NCBI GenBank assembly: GCA_910585755.1
Contig: CAJUFH010000064.1
Coordinates: forward strand, 1 to 15,846
DNA length: 15,846 nucleotides
From: an uncultured Muribaculaceae bacterium
GTDB taxonomy: Bacteria; Bacteroidota; Bacteroidia; Bacteroidales; Muribaculaceae
Direction: 5' to 3'
Both the position numbers and the translations under genes were made by a program. This document shows, piece after piece, positions 7,219 to 13,482 of this stretch; positions within the stretch are counted from its first letter, which is position 1; each line of letters opens with the position of its first letter. Under the pieces are notes generated by a model. It worked only from the letters and a program-made list of their open reading frames with translations. It ran no database searches and was not told the DNA's origin.

Positions 7219-8028
7219 ATGAACAGCAAGCAAAAAGTACTCTACATCTCCCAGGAAGTGACGCCCTACCTCCCCGAAACCCACATGGGCCACCTCTGCC
7301 AGTATATCCCCCACCGCGTGCAGGAGGAAGGATTCGAGGTCAGGACGTTTATGCCGAAATACGGCTGCATCAACGAGCGTCGAAACCAGCTCCACGAGGT
7401 AATCCGCCTTTCGGGCCTGAACATCCCCGTTGACGACAACGACCATCCGCTGATTATCAAGGTCGCGACTCTCCAGAGCTCGCGCATGCAGGTCTATTTC
7501 ATCGACAACGACGACTATTTCCGACACCACGCGGTCAGCGACCTCGAAATACGCGAGACCCCCGAGGAAAACGACGAGCGCCTGATTTTCTTCGTGCGCG
7601 GCGTCATGGAGACCGCCAAAAAGCTCCGCTGGGAGCCGGCCCGCATACACTGCTCGGGATGGGTGACGGCGCTCGCCCCCCTCTATCTCAAAAAGGCTTA
7701 TGCCGACGACCCGACAATCGGGCGCGCGAAAGTGGTTTTCTCGCTGTTCAACGACGCGTTTGACGGGACGCTCGACCCCCGTTTCCAGGAGAAGCTCCGT
7801 ATGGACGGATTCTCGGACGAAGAGATTGCAGTCCTGGGTACAGACCCGGTTGACTGGCTTGCGCTGAACAAGCTCGCGATCGACTACGCCGACGGTGTGG
7901 TTGTCGCTTCCGAGGATGTCCCCGCCGAACTGCTGGAATATGCCAAGGCTTCCGGCAAACCGATGCTCGAATCCTGGGCCGACGAAGTCGAAGGGGCTCC
8001 GATGGTTGAATTTTACAACGCTCTCTAA
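7219..8028 (+). CDS. starch/glycogen-synthase-like protein, N-terminal GT5 domain only
   Basis: 269 residues. The fold signature is that of the N-terminal Rossmann half of GT5 glycogen synthases: VLYISQEVTPYLPE at the start, LRWEPARIHCSGWVTALAPLYLKKAY (about 136-161), KVVFSLFND (171-179) and KLAIDYADGVVVAS (218-231). Full glycogen synthases are about 470-500 residues, and the C-terminal glycosyltransferase half is absent. The ADP-glucose loop K-T-G-G-L is replaced by ETHMGHL, and HxHDWHA reads HCSGWVT. A protein of this size and type is conserved in Bacteroidales and commonly annotated as glycogen synthase, but true synthase activity is doubtful. A TTG sits directly before the ATG; the ATG at 7219 is chosen. 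The stop codon abuts the ATG of the next gene (TAA 8026-8028, ATG 8029), so the two are surely cotranscribed. Confidence 0.85.
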   Translation: MNSKQKVLYISQEVTPYLPETHMGHLCQYIPHRVQEEGFEVRTFMPKYGCINERRNQLHEVIRLSGLNIPVDDNDHPLIIKVATLQSSRMQVYFIDNDDYFRHHAVSDLEIRETPEENDERLIFFVRGVMETAKKLRWEPARIHCSGWVTALAPLYLKKAYADDPTIGRAKVVFSLFNDAFDGTLDPRFQEKLRMDGFSDEEIAVLGTDPVDWLALNKLAIDYADGVVVASEDVPAELLEYAKASGKPMLESWADEVEGAPMVEFYNAL

Positions 8029-9426
8029 ATGACTATCAGGTTTTCCGCCATACTTTTCGCCGCCGCGGCCGCGGTGGCCTTCCCGGGTTGCAAGGACACT
8101 TCGGAGGAAATCGGATCCTCGCTCGTGACCGACAAGTCGGAAATCATTATCGAGGACTCGTACACCGTTACCGGCCGTGTCGTTGACAATACGAAAGTGC
8201 AGTCGAGAACGATTACCGAGATTCTCGGCGCCATAAACGCCGACGGCTACGGACACTTTACCTCCGATTTCGTCACCCAGTTCATGCCGGCGCAGAAAAT
8301 CGCTTCCGACGAGGTGACGGTTGACGACATAGACTCCCTCAACCTCGTGCTGACGATGCCTACCGGCTCCTTCGTCGGCGACTCCGTGGCTCCGATGGGG
8401 CTTGAGGTCTACAGGCTGACAAAGGCACTCCCTTATCCGATATACAGCGATTTCGACCCTGTCGCCGAGGAGTGTTTCGACCCCTCGAAGCCGATCGCGT
8501 CGAAGATTTACGCAGTTAACGCCCTGGGGCAGACCGACTCGGTCAAGGCGCTCTCATACCGCCAGGTAAGCGTGAAGCTCCCCCTCTCGCTCGGCCGGGA
8601 GCTGTTCACCCTCTACCGCGAGAATCCCGCGGCGTATGCCACGCCGACTGCTTTCGCGGAGCATTTCCCCGGCATATATGTCAGAAACTCCTACGGCTCA
8701 GGCCGCGTTACCCGCTTCGAATCGGTGGTGATGCGCATGCATTACCATACGATGGGTACCGATGAGGACGGCAAGGAGGTGAAAGTTCCCCAGGCCGGTA
8801 CGTATTACGCCGTAACCCCCGTTGTCGTTACTAACAACAACATCAATTACACTATGGCGGAATCGCTCCGCCAGCGCATCGACGACGGCGAGGCTGTCGT
8901 TGTCGCTCCGGCCGGCCGTGACGTCGAGATTACCTTCCCCCTTCTTGAAGTGATCAAGTCGTACCGCGACCGTTCCGACGGGATGGCCGTGATCAATACG
9001 CTCAGCATGGTGATTCCCGCCGAAACAATCGAGAACGACTACGGAATCGAGCCCCCGTCTCAGCTTCTGATGCTCCTTACCAAGAACAAGGACAAATTCT
9101 TCGCCAACAACGAGATAACTGACGATGTCACCTCCTTCGTGGCGGCTTACAGCTCAACAGACAAGAGTTATACGTTCAGCGGTCTGCGTCCCTATCTGCT
9201 GCGGATGCTCGACGATTACGAGAAGAACGGCTCCGTAGATGCAGAGGACTACACGTTCACCCTTACTCCGGTGACGGTATCCACCGAGACCAATTCCTCG
9301 GGCTACTACTCGACGACAACCTACATCAGCGCCATAACTCCTTATGTCCTTACCCCGGTTATGACCTCGCTCGACCTGGCCAAAACAAAACTGACCTTCA
9401 CTTTTACCAAGCAGTCGGTCAACTGA
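8029..9426 (+). CDS. DUF4270 lipoprotein
   Basis: 465 residues. The signal peptide MTIRFSAILFAAAAAVAFPG runs into a lipobox cysteine (C21, AFPGC), so the mature protein should be lipid-anchored in the envelope. The mature start CKDTSEEIGSSLVTD with the following GRVVDNTKVQSRTITEILGAINADGYG stretch is typical of DUF4270, a Bacteroidota family of about 400-550 residues with unknown function. The rest is beta-rich with no catalytic motif I recognise; Tyr/Thr-rich strands near the C-terminus lead to KLTFTFTKQSVN. There is no gap after the starch-synthase-like gene, which suggests translational coupling and a shared role, perhaps in envelope or surface glycan handling (inference). It converges on fabD. 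Confidence 0.88.
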   Translation: MTIRFSAILFAAAAAVAFPGCKDTSEEIGSSLVTDKSEIIIEDSYTVTGRVVDNTKVQSRTITEILGAINADGYGHFTSDFVTQFMPAQKIASDEVTVDDIDSLNLVLTMPTGSFVGDSVAPMGLEVYRLTKALPYPIYSDFDPVAEECFDPSKPIASKIYAVNALGQTDSVKALSYRQVSVKLPLSLGRELFTLYRENPAAYATPTAFAEHFPGIYVRNSYGSGRVTRFESVVMRMHYHTMGTDEDGKEVKVPQAGTYYAVTPVVVTNNNINYTMAESLRQRIDDGEAVVVAPAGRDVEITFPLLEVIKSYRDRSDGMAVINTLSMVIPAETIENDYGIEPPSQLLMLLTKNKDKFFANNEITDDVTSFVAAYSSTDKSYTFSGLRPYLLRMLDDYEKNGSVDAEDYTFTLTPVTVSTETNSSGYYSTTTYISAITPYVLTPVMTSLDLAKTKLTFTFTKQSVN

Positions 9427-9570
9427 TTCCTCTCCCGGATAGTGAGGCTGCGGTTCCTGTGTAGGGACGCGGCCATTAAGGCGGAAGTGTCTCCGTTCAG
9501 TGGAGCGAGCGTAAGCGAGCGGCCTCCCCGGCAGCCCCCGCATAGCAGCGGCCTCCTCGGGAATAAACAA
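9427..9570. repeat. intergenic repeat-rich stretch between convergent genes
   Basis: This 144-bp non-coding stretch holds TGTAGGGACG (9460-9469), also found at 151-160 upstream of the flavodiiron gene. It also has a quasi-palindrome GAGCGAGCGTAAGCGAGC (9503-9520) and two direct copies of AGCGGCCTCC (9518-9527 and 9547-9556). This looks like a decayed interspersed repeat of the REP-like kind. No ORF is convincing. Confidence 0.4.
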
Positions 9571-9574
9571 CAGC

Positions 9575-9603
9575 GGCCCCGCCGGATAGATTCCGGCGGG
9601 GCC
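9575..9603. terminator. bidirectional hairpin between DUF4270 gene and fabD
   Basis: A perfect 11-bp stem, GGCCCCGCCGG (9575-9585) with CCGGCGGGGCC (9593-9603), has a 7-nt loop. It lies 22 nt after the fabD stop on the minus strand and about 150 nt after the DUF4270 stop on the plus strand. T-tracts are short on both sides (GTCGTTT on plus, TGTTGTTT on minus), so it may serve both convergent units. Confidence 0.8.
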
Positions 9604-9624
9604 GTCGTTTATGGGCGGTGTGGC

Positions 9625-10503
9625 TTACTGCATACCGGAGATAGCCGCGCCGCGGGCGATTTTGGCAACCATGCCCTGGAGGGCCTTGCCGGGACCAACC
9701 TCGACGAACTCGTCAGCGCCGGCCTCAACCATGCGGCTGACGCTCTGAGCCCAGCGCACCTGGCCGGTAAGCTGCGCGATGAGGTTTGCCTTGATTTCCG
9801 CGGGGTCGGTATGGGGCATCCCGTCGACATTCTGGTAAACGGGGCATATGGGCTCCTTGATTTCCGCAGCCTCGATTGCCTCGGCCAGTTCGGCGCGTGC
9901 CGGTTCCATCAGCGGGGAGTGGAAGGCTCCGCCGACTTTCAGCTTGAGGGCGCGCTTGGCTCCGGCCTCGGTAAGGGCGGCGCACGCGCGGTCTACGGCG
10001 TCAACCTCGCCGGAAATCACAATCTGGCCGGGAGTGTTGTAGTTGGCGCAAACGACGACGCCGTCGGTGTTGGCGCACACTTCCTCGACCTTCTCGTCGG
10101 GGAGGCCGATGATGGCGGCCATAGTGGAGGGATTGGCCTCGCATGCCTTCTGCATCGCCTTGGCGCGGATGCTTACGAGCTTCAGGCCGTCCTCAAAGCT
10201 CAGGGCACCTGCGGCGGTGAGCGCCGAGAACTCGCCGAGCGAGTGGCCCGCGACCATTGCGGGCTTGAAGTCGTCGCCAAGCGTCTTGGCGAGGATTACG
10301 GAGTGGAGGAATACGGCGGGTTGGGTGACCTTGGTCTGTTTCAGGTCATCTTCGGTGCCCTCGAACATGAGGTCGGTGATGCGGAATCCGAGAATCTCGT
10401 TTGCCTTCTCGAACATCTCTTTCGCCACGGGGTTGTTGTCGTAGAGGTCTTTGCCCATTCCTACGAACTGGGAACCCTGGCCTGGGAACATAAATACTTT
10501 CAT
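9625..10503 (-). CDS. fabD: malonyl-CoA:acyl carrier protein transacylase
   Basis: It transfers malonyl from CoA to acyl carrier protein, supplying the extender for fatty acid synthesis in the cytoplasm. 292 residues, near the usual 290-320. The visible catalytic set is: oxyanion-hole Q9 in FPGQGSQFVGMG, nucleophile S88 in AGHSLGEFSAL, R113 in SIRAKAMQ for the malonyl carboxylate, and H195 in GGAFHSPLM. The end carries VEVGPGKALQGM, the family's C-terminal loop. The ATG at 10503 directly precedes the conserved KVFMFPGQGSQ, so the start is certain. It is transcribed alone, with a long leader from the promoter at about 10652 and a hairpin just after the stop. The other fatty acid genes are not in this window. 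Confidence 0.97.
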   Translation of the reverse strand: MKVFMFPGQGSQFVGMGKDLYDNNPVAKEMFEKANEILGFRITDLMFEGTEDDLKQTKVTQPAVFLHSVILAKTLGDDFKPAMVAGHSLGEFSALTAAGALSFEDGLKLVSIRAKAMQKACEANPSTMAAIIGLPDEKVEEVCANTDGVVVCANYNTPGQIVISGEVDAVDRACAALTEAGAKRALKLKVGGAFHSPLMEPARAELAEAIEAAEIKEPICPVYQNVDGMPHTDPAEIKANLIAQLTGQVRWAQSVSRMVEAGADEFVEVGPGKALQGMVAKIARGAAISGMQ

Positions 10504-10645
10504 ACCTTATGAAATGTGTTTGGTTTGGATTATTTAACATTTGGATTCTTCCCGGATATCCGTCGCCGGAACGCCCCATCGGAGGGACTGTTTTGCTGCT
10601 TACGCTGTTTTTCAGCGGCTTGCGGAATCGGGGTGAGTATGAATC
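10504..10645 (-). promoter_or_regulatory. long 5' leader of fabD
   Basis: If the -7 box at 10652-10659 is used, fabD mRNA has about 140 untranslated nt. The leader contains a small hairpin (CGCTG/CAGCG around 10604-10618) and an ATG-initiated frame (minus strand, near 10581) that runs out of frame into the start of fabD. No known riboswitch fold is apparent. Role unknown. Confidence 0.3.
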
Positions 10646-10651
10646 ACAGTG

Positions 10652-10659
10652 CAAAGGTA
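10652..10659 (-). promoter_or_regulatory. -7 box of the fabD promoter
   Basis: TACCTTTG followed by CA on the minus strand is a perfect Bacteroidota -7 element. A TTTG at 10688-10685 lies 25 nt upstream, farther than usual, so the -33 element is uncertain. It is divergent from the small lipoprotein promoter. Confidence 0.55.
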
Positions 10660-10721
10660 GTGATTTTCGTCGAAATTTATGTTGCAAAACATATAAAGGG
10701 GTCAAAAAAAAGCGGATTTTT

Positions 10722-10752
10722 TTTGGTGACTTGAAAATAAGTCGTAACTTTG
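10722..10752 (+). promoter_or_regulatory. strong promoter of the small lipoprotein gene
   Basis: TTTG (10722-10725), a 19-nt spacer and TAACTTTG followed by CA (10745-10752) match the Bacteroidota promoter consensus exactly, including spacing. The leader to the ATG at 10806 is about 47 nt and A/T rich. This is the best promoter in the window and predicts high expression. Confidence 0.85.
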
Positions 10753-10805
10753 CAGTGTTTTTGAAGCACAAAATATTGTTTTATTATTTAACTCACAACA
10801 CGAAA

Positions 10806-11024
10806 ATGAAAAAGTTATTCCTTTCTTTCGCTGTTCTCGCAGGTTTCGCAATGGTATCCTGCGGCAACAAGGCTGAGAACGCTGAAGCTGCTGAAGCTCA
10901 GGACACCGTAGCTGCCGTTGAAGAAGTCGCAGTTGTAGAAGAAGTCGTTGACAGCGCCGCTGCTGCCGCTGACACTGTTGCTGCTGCCGCTACCGAGGTT
11001 GCTACCGAAGCTGCCGCTCAGTAA
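10806..11024 (+). CDS. small Ala/Glu/Val-rich lipoprotein
   Basis: 72 residues from the ATG at 10806. The frame is open upstream to 10509, but that region holds the promoter. MKKLFLSFAVLAGFAMVS is a signal peptide and C19 (MVSCGNK) a lipobox cysteine. The mature 54 residues are almost only A, E, V, D and T, with one Lys (K22), and so are strongly acidic. The pattern (EEVAVVEEVVDSAAAAADTVAAAATEV) would form an amphipathic or coiled-coil helix. Codon use differs from its neighbours: GCT, GTT and GAA are frequent, where flanking genes prefer GCC, GTC and GAG. This fits very high expression. It is monocistronic between a consensus promoter and a perfect terminator. I know no named family; by analogy with abundant small envelope lipoproteins it may be structural. 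Function unknown. Confidence 0.82.
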   Translation: MKKLFLSFAVLAGFAMVSCGNKAENAEAAEAQDTVAAVEEVAVVEEVVDSAAAAADTVAAAATEVATEAAAQ

Positions 11025-11069
11025 TCCGCAAGCCTGTTAAGACAGAGCTGAAAGATAACAGCAAAAAAT

Positions 11070-11101
11070 AAAGAGGAAACGTCTCAGACGTTTCCTCTTT
11101 T
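11070..11101 (+). terminator. terminator of the small lipoprotein gene
   Basis: A perfect 14-bp stem (11070-11083 with 11087-11100), with a TCA loop, ends in CTCTTTT. Its 5' arm is preceded by an A-tract, so it can also act on the minus strand. It starts 45 nt after the stop codon. Confidence 0.92.
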
Positions 11102-11147
11102 CGTGTATACCGGCGCGGATTTCATACTGTCAGCGCCGAATAATTAT

Positions 11148-11193
11148 AACGTCAGGTCTTCCGCATACCTACGGACGCGGAAGACCTGGCGTT
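11148..11193 (-). terminator. terminator of the DUF1015 gene
   Basis: A 17-bp stem (11148-11164 with 11177-11193), containing one T.G wobble and a 12-nt loop, starts 4 nt after the DUF1015 stop. On the minus strand it is followed by an AT-rich run (ATAATTATT) rather than a pure T-tract. A third smaller hairpin, CGGCGC/GCGCCG, lies at 11111-11138 between the two convergent terminators. Confidence 0.8.
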
Positions 11194-11197
11194 TGAT

Positions 11198-12442
11198 TTA
11201 GTCGAGGGAGTGGATTACGAGGCCGGAGCGCAGCTTCGGCTCGAACCAGGTCGTCTTTGGTGGCATGATGTTGCCGGTATCGGCAATGTCGATCAGTTGC
11301 TTCATCGAGACGGGGTATAGGGCAAGCGCCATTGCCATTTCGCCGGAATCGACACGGTCGCGCAGTTCGCCAAGGCCTCGGATACCCCCGACGAAGTCGA
11401 TGCGCTTGTCGGAACGAAGGTCGGTAATGCCGAGAATATCCCGCAGGATCAGGTCGGAAGAAATCGTTACGTCGAGAACACCGATGGGGTCGGCATCGTT
11501 GTAACGGCCTTCGCGTGGGGTCAGCGAGTACCAGCGTCCCCCGACGTAGAGCGAGAAATTATGGAGGCGTTGCGGGCGGTAGATTTCCGTACCCTTGTCT
11601 TCAACGATGAAGTCCTTACCGAGTCGTCCGATAAATTCCTCGGCGCTCAGGCCGTTAAGGTCGCGAACGACGCGGTTATAGTCTATTATGCGCAGATGCG
11701 ATGCGGGGAACGCCACAGCGAGGAAATAGTTGTACTCCTCATCGCCGGTATGGGCCGGATTCTGCTCCGCTTTTTCCAACCCGACGCGGGCGGCGGCGGC
11801 GGAGCGGTGGTGGCCGTCGGCGATATAGAGGTGTGGCATCGCTTCGAACTCTTCGGTGATTACGCGGGTCATTTCCGGGTCGTTTACTACCCAGAAGTGG
11901 TGGCCGAAGCCGTCCGGGGCGGTGAAGTCGTATTCAGGGGTTTCAGCAGCCACCCGGCGTATGATTTCTTCGAGGCGTTCATTGTCGGGGAACGCGAAGA
12001 ACACCGGCTCGATGTTGGCGTTGTTGACTCGCACGTGCTTCATGCGGTCATCCTCTTTGTCGCGGCGGGTAAGCTCGTGTTTCTTGATAACGCCGTTTAC
12101 ATAGTCGTGGACGTTGGCCGCTATCACTATGCCGTACTGGGTGCGCCCCTCCATCGTCTGGGCGTAGATGTAGTAATGCTCTTCGGGATCCTGCACCAGC
12201 CATCCCTTTTCGCGGAAGGCGCGGAAATTGTCGACCGCTTTCTCGTAGACTTTCGGGTCGTGCTCGTCGGTTCCCGGCTCGAAGTCAATTTCGGGCTTTA
12301 TGATGTGGTACAGCGACTTGGGATTGCCTTCGGCCTCGCGCCGGGCCTCTTCTGAGTTAAGCACGTCGTAGGGGCGCGAAGCGACCTGCTCGATCATCTC
12401 CTTTGGCGGCCGAATGCCGCGGAATGGTTTTACTTTGGCCAT
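11198..12442 (-). CDS. DUF1015 family protein (possible ParB/SerK-like kinase fold)
   Basis: 414 residues, cytoplasmic, no signal peptide. Family marks run from end to end: MAKVKPFRGIRPP and ASRPYDVLNSEEAR at the N-terminus, KSLYHIIKPE (42-51), KKHELTRRDKEDDR (120-133), NIEPVFFAFPD (143-153), HLYIADGHHRSAAAARV (204-220) and the C-terminal MPPKTTWFEPKLRSGL (393-408). The DGHHR motif (209-213) with a following helix recalls the ParB/SerK superfamily, in which some members phosphorylate free serine. DUF1015 genes often lie near serA/serC, but no serine gene is present here, so a serine-linked role is inference. Length is normal and nothing is missing. The ATG at 12442 precedes the conserved start. 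It has its own promoter about 40 nt upstream and a terminator right after the stop. Confidence 0.9.
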   Translation of the reverse strand: MAKVKPFRGIRPPKEMIEQVASRPYDVLNSEEARREAEGNPKSLYHIIKPEIDFEPGTDEHDPKVYEKAVDNFRAFREKGWLVQDPEEHYYIYAQTMEGRTQYGIVIAANVHDYVNGVIKKHELTRRDKEDDRMKHVRVNNANIEPVFFAFPDNERLEEIIRRVAAETPEYDFTAPDGFGHHFWVVNDPEMTRVITEEFEAMPHLYIADGHHRSAAAARVGLEKAEQNPAHTGDEEYNYFLAVAFPASHLRIIDYNRVVRDLNGLSAEEFIGRLGKDFIVEDKGTEIYRPQRLHNFSLYVGGRWYSLTPREGRYNDADPIGVLDVTISSDLILRDILGITDLRSDKRIDFVGGIRGLGELRDRVDSGEMAMALALYPVSMKQLIDIADTGNIMPPKTTWFEPKLRSGLVIHSLD

Positions 12443-12480
12443 GGTTTCAGGTAAGAATTAAGGATTTGTCTTTCTAATCG

Positions 12481-12513
12481 CAAATATAGCGAATTTGTCG
12501 GCACTTTTCCAAA
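12481..12513 (-). promoter_or_regulatory. promoter of the DUF1015 gene
   Basis: On the minus strand TTTG (12513-12510), 21 nt, then TATATTTG (12488-12481) is a good Bacteroidota promoter, with an exact -7 box followed by C. The transcript would start near 12474, giving a leader of about 30 nt. Confidence 0.72.
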
Positions 12514-12534
12514 TTCCGCTTCAAAAACAGAAAT

Positions 12535-12567
12535 AAAAAAGAGTGGGGCTCTCACGAGTGCCACTCT
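12535..12567 (-). terminator. minus-strand terminator with no adjacent gene
   Basis: A 7-bp stem, AGAGTGG (12540-12546) with CCACTCT (12561-12567), is followed by a 2x2 internal loop, an inner CTC/GAG stem and a TCAC loop. On the minus strand it is followed by TTTTTTA. The nearest upstream minus-strand gene is the superoxide dismutase, whose stop is about 310 nt away. The hairpin therefore ends either a long 3' tail of that mRNA or a separate RNA. Confidence 0.82.
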
Positions 12568-12599
12568 CTCCATTCATCACATTATGCTTACAATTAAGT

Positions 12600-12870
12600 G
12601 CTCTTTCAGTTTCTATTACTCTTTCAGTTTCTACTATAAGAACGTAAGGGAATCGTAATAGGTTGAAAGCTCACGGGTTAAATTCCATTAAGAAGTGTTG
12701 GCGTTGCTGCGTCATATCCGGCTGTTAGCCGATGATTTTCCCGGATGTGATGGCGCTGTTAGAACGGTTCAGATGGTAGGAGCATGAAGGCGAGGCCGAC
12801 GGGAGCAATCTAAAGATTGTGACCGAGGCCGAACCTTCAAGCGACGACCCAGATGAGCCGTTATAACACG
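12600..12870 (+). ncRNA. candidate structured non-coding RNA, unidentified
   Basis: This lies in the 435-bp gene-free gap between the DUF1015 and superoxide dismutase genes. On the + strand three stems follow one another. H1 pairs CTTTC/CTATTAC (12603-12607, 12613-12619) with GTAATAG/GAAAG (12655-12661, 12665-12669). H2 is a 12-bp stem with two wobbles (12710-12721 with 12741-12752). H3 is a 100-nt rod, 12763-12862, closed by a TAAA loop (12811-12814). H3 contains five tandem G.A/A.G pairs: 12772-12773, 12780-12781, 12792-12793, 12798-12799 and 12803-12804 on the 5' arm. The wobbles (T12768.G12857, G12805.T12820, T12715.G12747, G12711.T12751) fit RNA from the + strand and would be A.C on the minus strand. 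It does not match what I remember of tmRNA, RNase P, SRP or 6S RNA. No + strand promoter or terminator was found, so the ends are approximate. Confidence 0.5.
12601..12636. repeat. tandem duplication of an 18-bp unit
   Basis: The unit CTCTTTCAGTTTCTATTA (12601-12618) is repeated at once as CTCTTTCAGTTTCTACTA (12619-12636), 17 of 18 identical. The first copy can pair with 12655-12669, and the second can compete for part of it. Confidence 0.85.
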
Positions 12871-12877
12871 CCCTCAA

Positions 12878-13453
12878 TCAGTATCGGCCTTCGACAATGG
12901 GCCAGTCGATAATGTCCCACAGTTTTTCGAGGGCGTCCTTGCGGAGGTTCTGGTAGTCGAGGTAGTAGGCGTGCTCCCACACGTCGAACGCCAGGATGGG
13001 CGTCAGACCCTGTGTCAGCGGGTTGCCGGCGTTCGACTCCTGGGTTATGAACAGTTTCCCCTCGTTGTCGCGGGAGAGCCAGACCCATCCCGAACCGAAG
13101 AGTTTCACTCCCGCGTCGACGAATTCCTTCTTGAAGTTCTCGAACGAGCCGAAGTCGCGGTTGATAGCCTCGCGGAGTTCTCCGTCTGGTTCTCCTCCGC
13201 CGTCAGGCGAGAAGGAGAAGAAATAGAAGATGTGGTTCCAGGCCTGGGAGGCGTTGTTGAACAGCGCGCCCTTTGAGTCGCGGATTATCTCCTCGAGGGG
13301 AAGCTCTTCAAACTCCGTCCCTTCGATCAGCTTGTTGAGGTTGTCGATATAGGCTTTTTCGTGTTTGCCGTAGTGGTAGTCGACAGTGCGGGCCGAGATA
13401 GCGGGTTCGAGCGCATCGTGGGCGTAAGGAAGTTCTGGCTGGGTGTATTTCAT
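12878..13453 (-). CDS. sodB: superoxide dismutase, Fe-type or cambialistic Fe/Mn
   Basis: It converts superoxide to O2 and H2O2 in the cytoplasm. 191 residues, the usual size. Metal ligands are H27 (YHYGKHEKAY), H74 (NHIFYFF), D157 and H161 (DVWEHAYYLDYQN). Q70 in FNNASQAWNH sits where Fe-type enzymes place the second-shell glutamine, and this supports Fe. Bacteroidales relatives can use Fe or Mn, so metal choice is not settled by sequence. The start ATG at 13453 precedes the family's Y-x-x-P-x-L-P-Y opening. No consensus promoter is visible in the 30 nt between the upstream terminator (13488-13527) and the ATG. Either the promoter is atypical or the gene is reached by read-through from the porin gene. 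It has no hairpin right after its stop; the next minus-strand terminator is at 12535-12567. Confidence 0.96.
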   Translation of the reverse strand: MKYTQPELPYAHDALEPAISARTVDYHYGKHEKAYIDNLNKLIEGTEFEELPLEEIIRDSKGALFNNASQAWNHIFYFFSFSPDGGGEPDGELREAINRDFGSFENFKKEFVDAGVKLFGSGWVWLSRDNEGKLFITQESNAGNPLTQGLTPILAFDVWEHAYYLDYQNLRKDALEKLWDIIDWPIVEGRY

Positions 13454-13482
13454 CGCTTATAAGAATTTAGTTGTATATGCGT

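Noticed and set aside
7171..8256. 361-residue minus frame across the starch-synthase-like and DUF4270 genes
   Set aside because: It spans the junction of two well-supported + strand genes and their upstream region; its sequence is compositional noise.
9442..10512. 356-residue + strand frame opposite fabD
   Set aside because: It starts in the repeat region, crosses the terminator hairpin and covers all of fabD in antisense.
10509..10805. Long in-frame extension of the small lipoprotein
   Set aside because: It contains both divergent promoters and would destroy the signal peptide.
11561..12355. 264-residue + strand frame opposite the DUF1015 gene
   Set aside because: Antisense shadow; the minus frame carries all the family motifs.
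12763..12862. Decayed inverted-repeat mobile element (MITE)
   Set aside because: The mismatches are mainly ordered tandem G.A pairs rather than random, and I see no target duplication or terminal repeat with a family match. Not fully excluded.
12600..12870. Known RNAs: RNase P, tmRNA, SRP RNA, 6S RNA, hammerhead, group II intron domain V, retron msr-msd
   Set aside because: The conserved sequence blocks I remember for each (for example the SRP apical loop, the P4 blocks of RNase P, the CUGAUGA/GAAA core) are missing, and no reverse transcriptase lies nearby. A covariance search should still be run.
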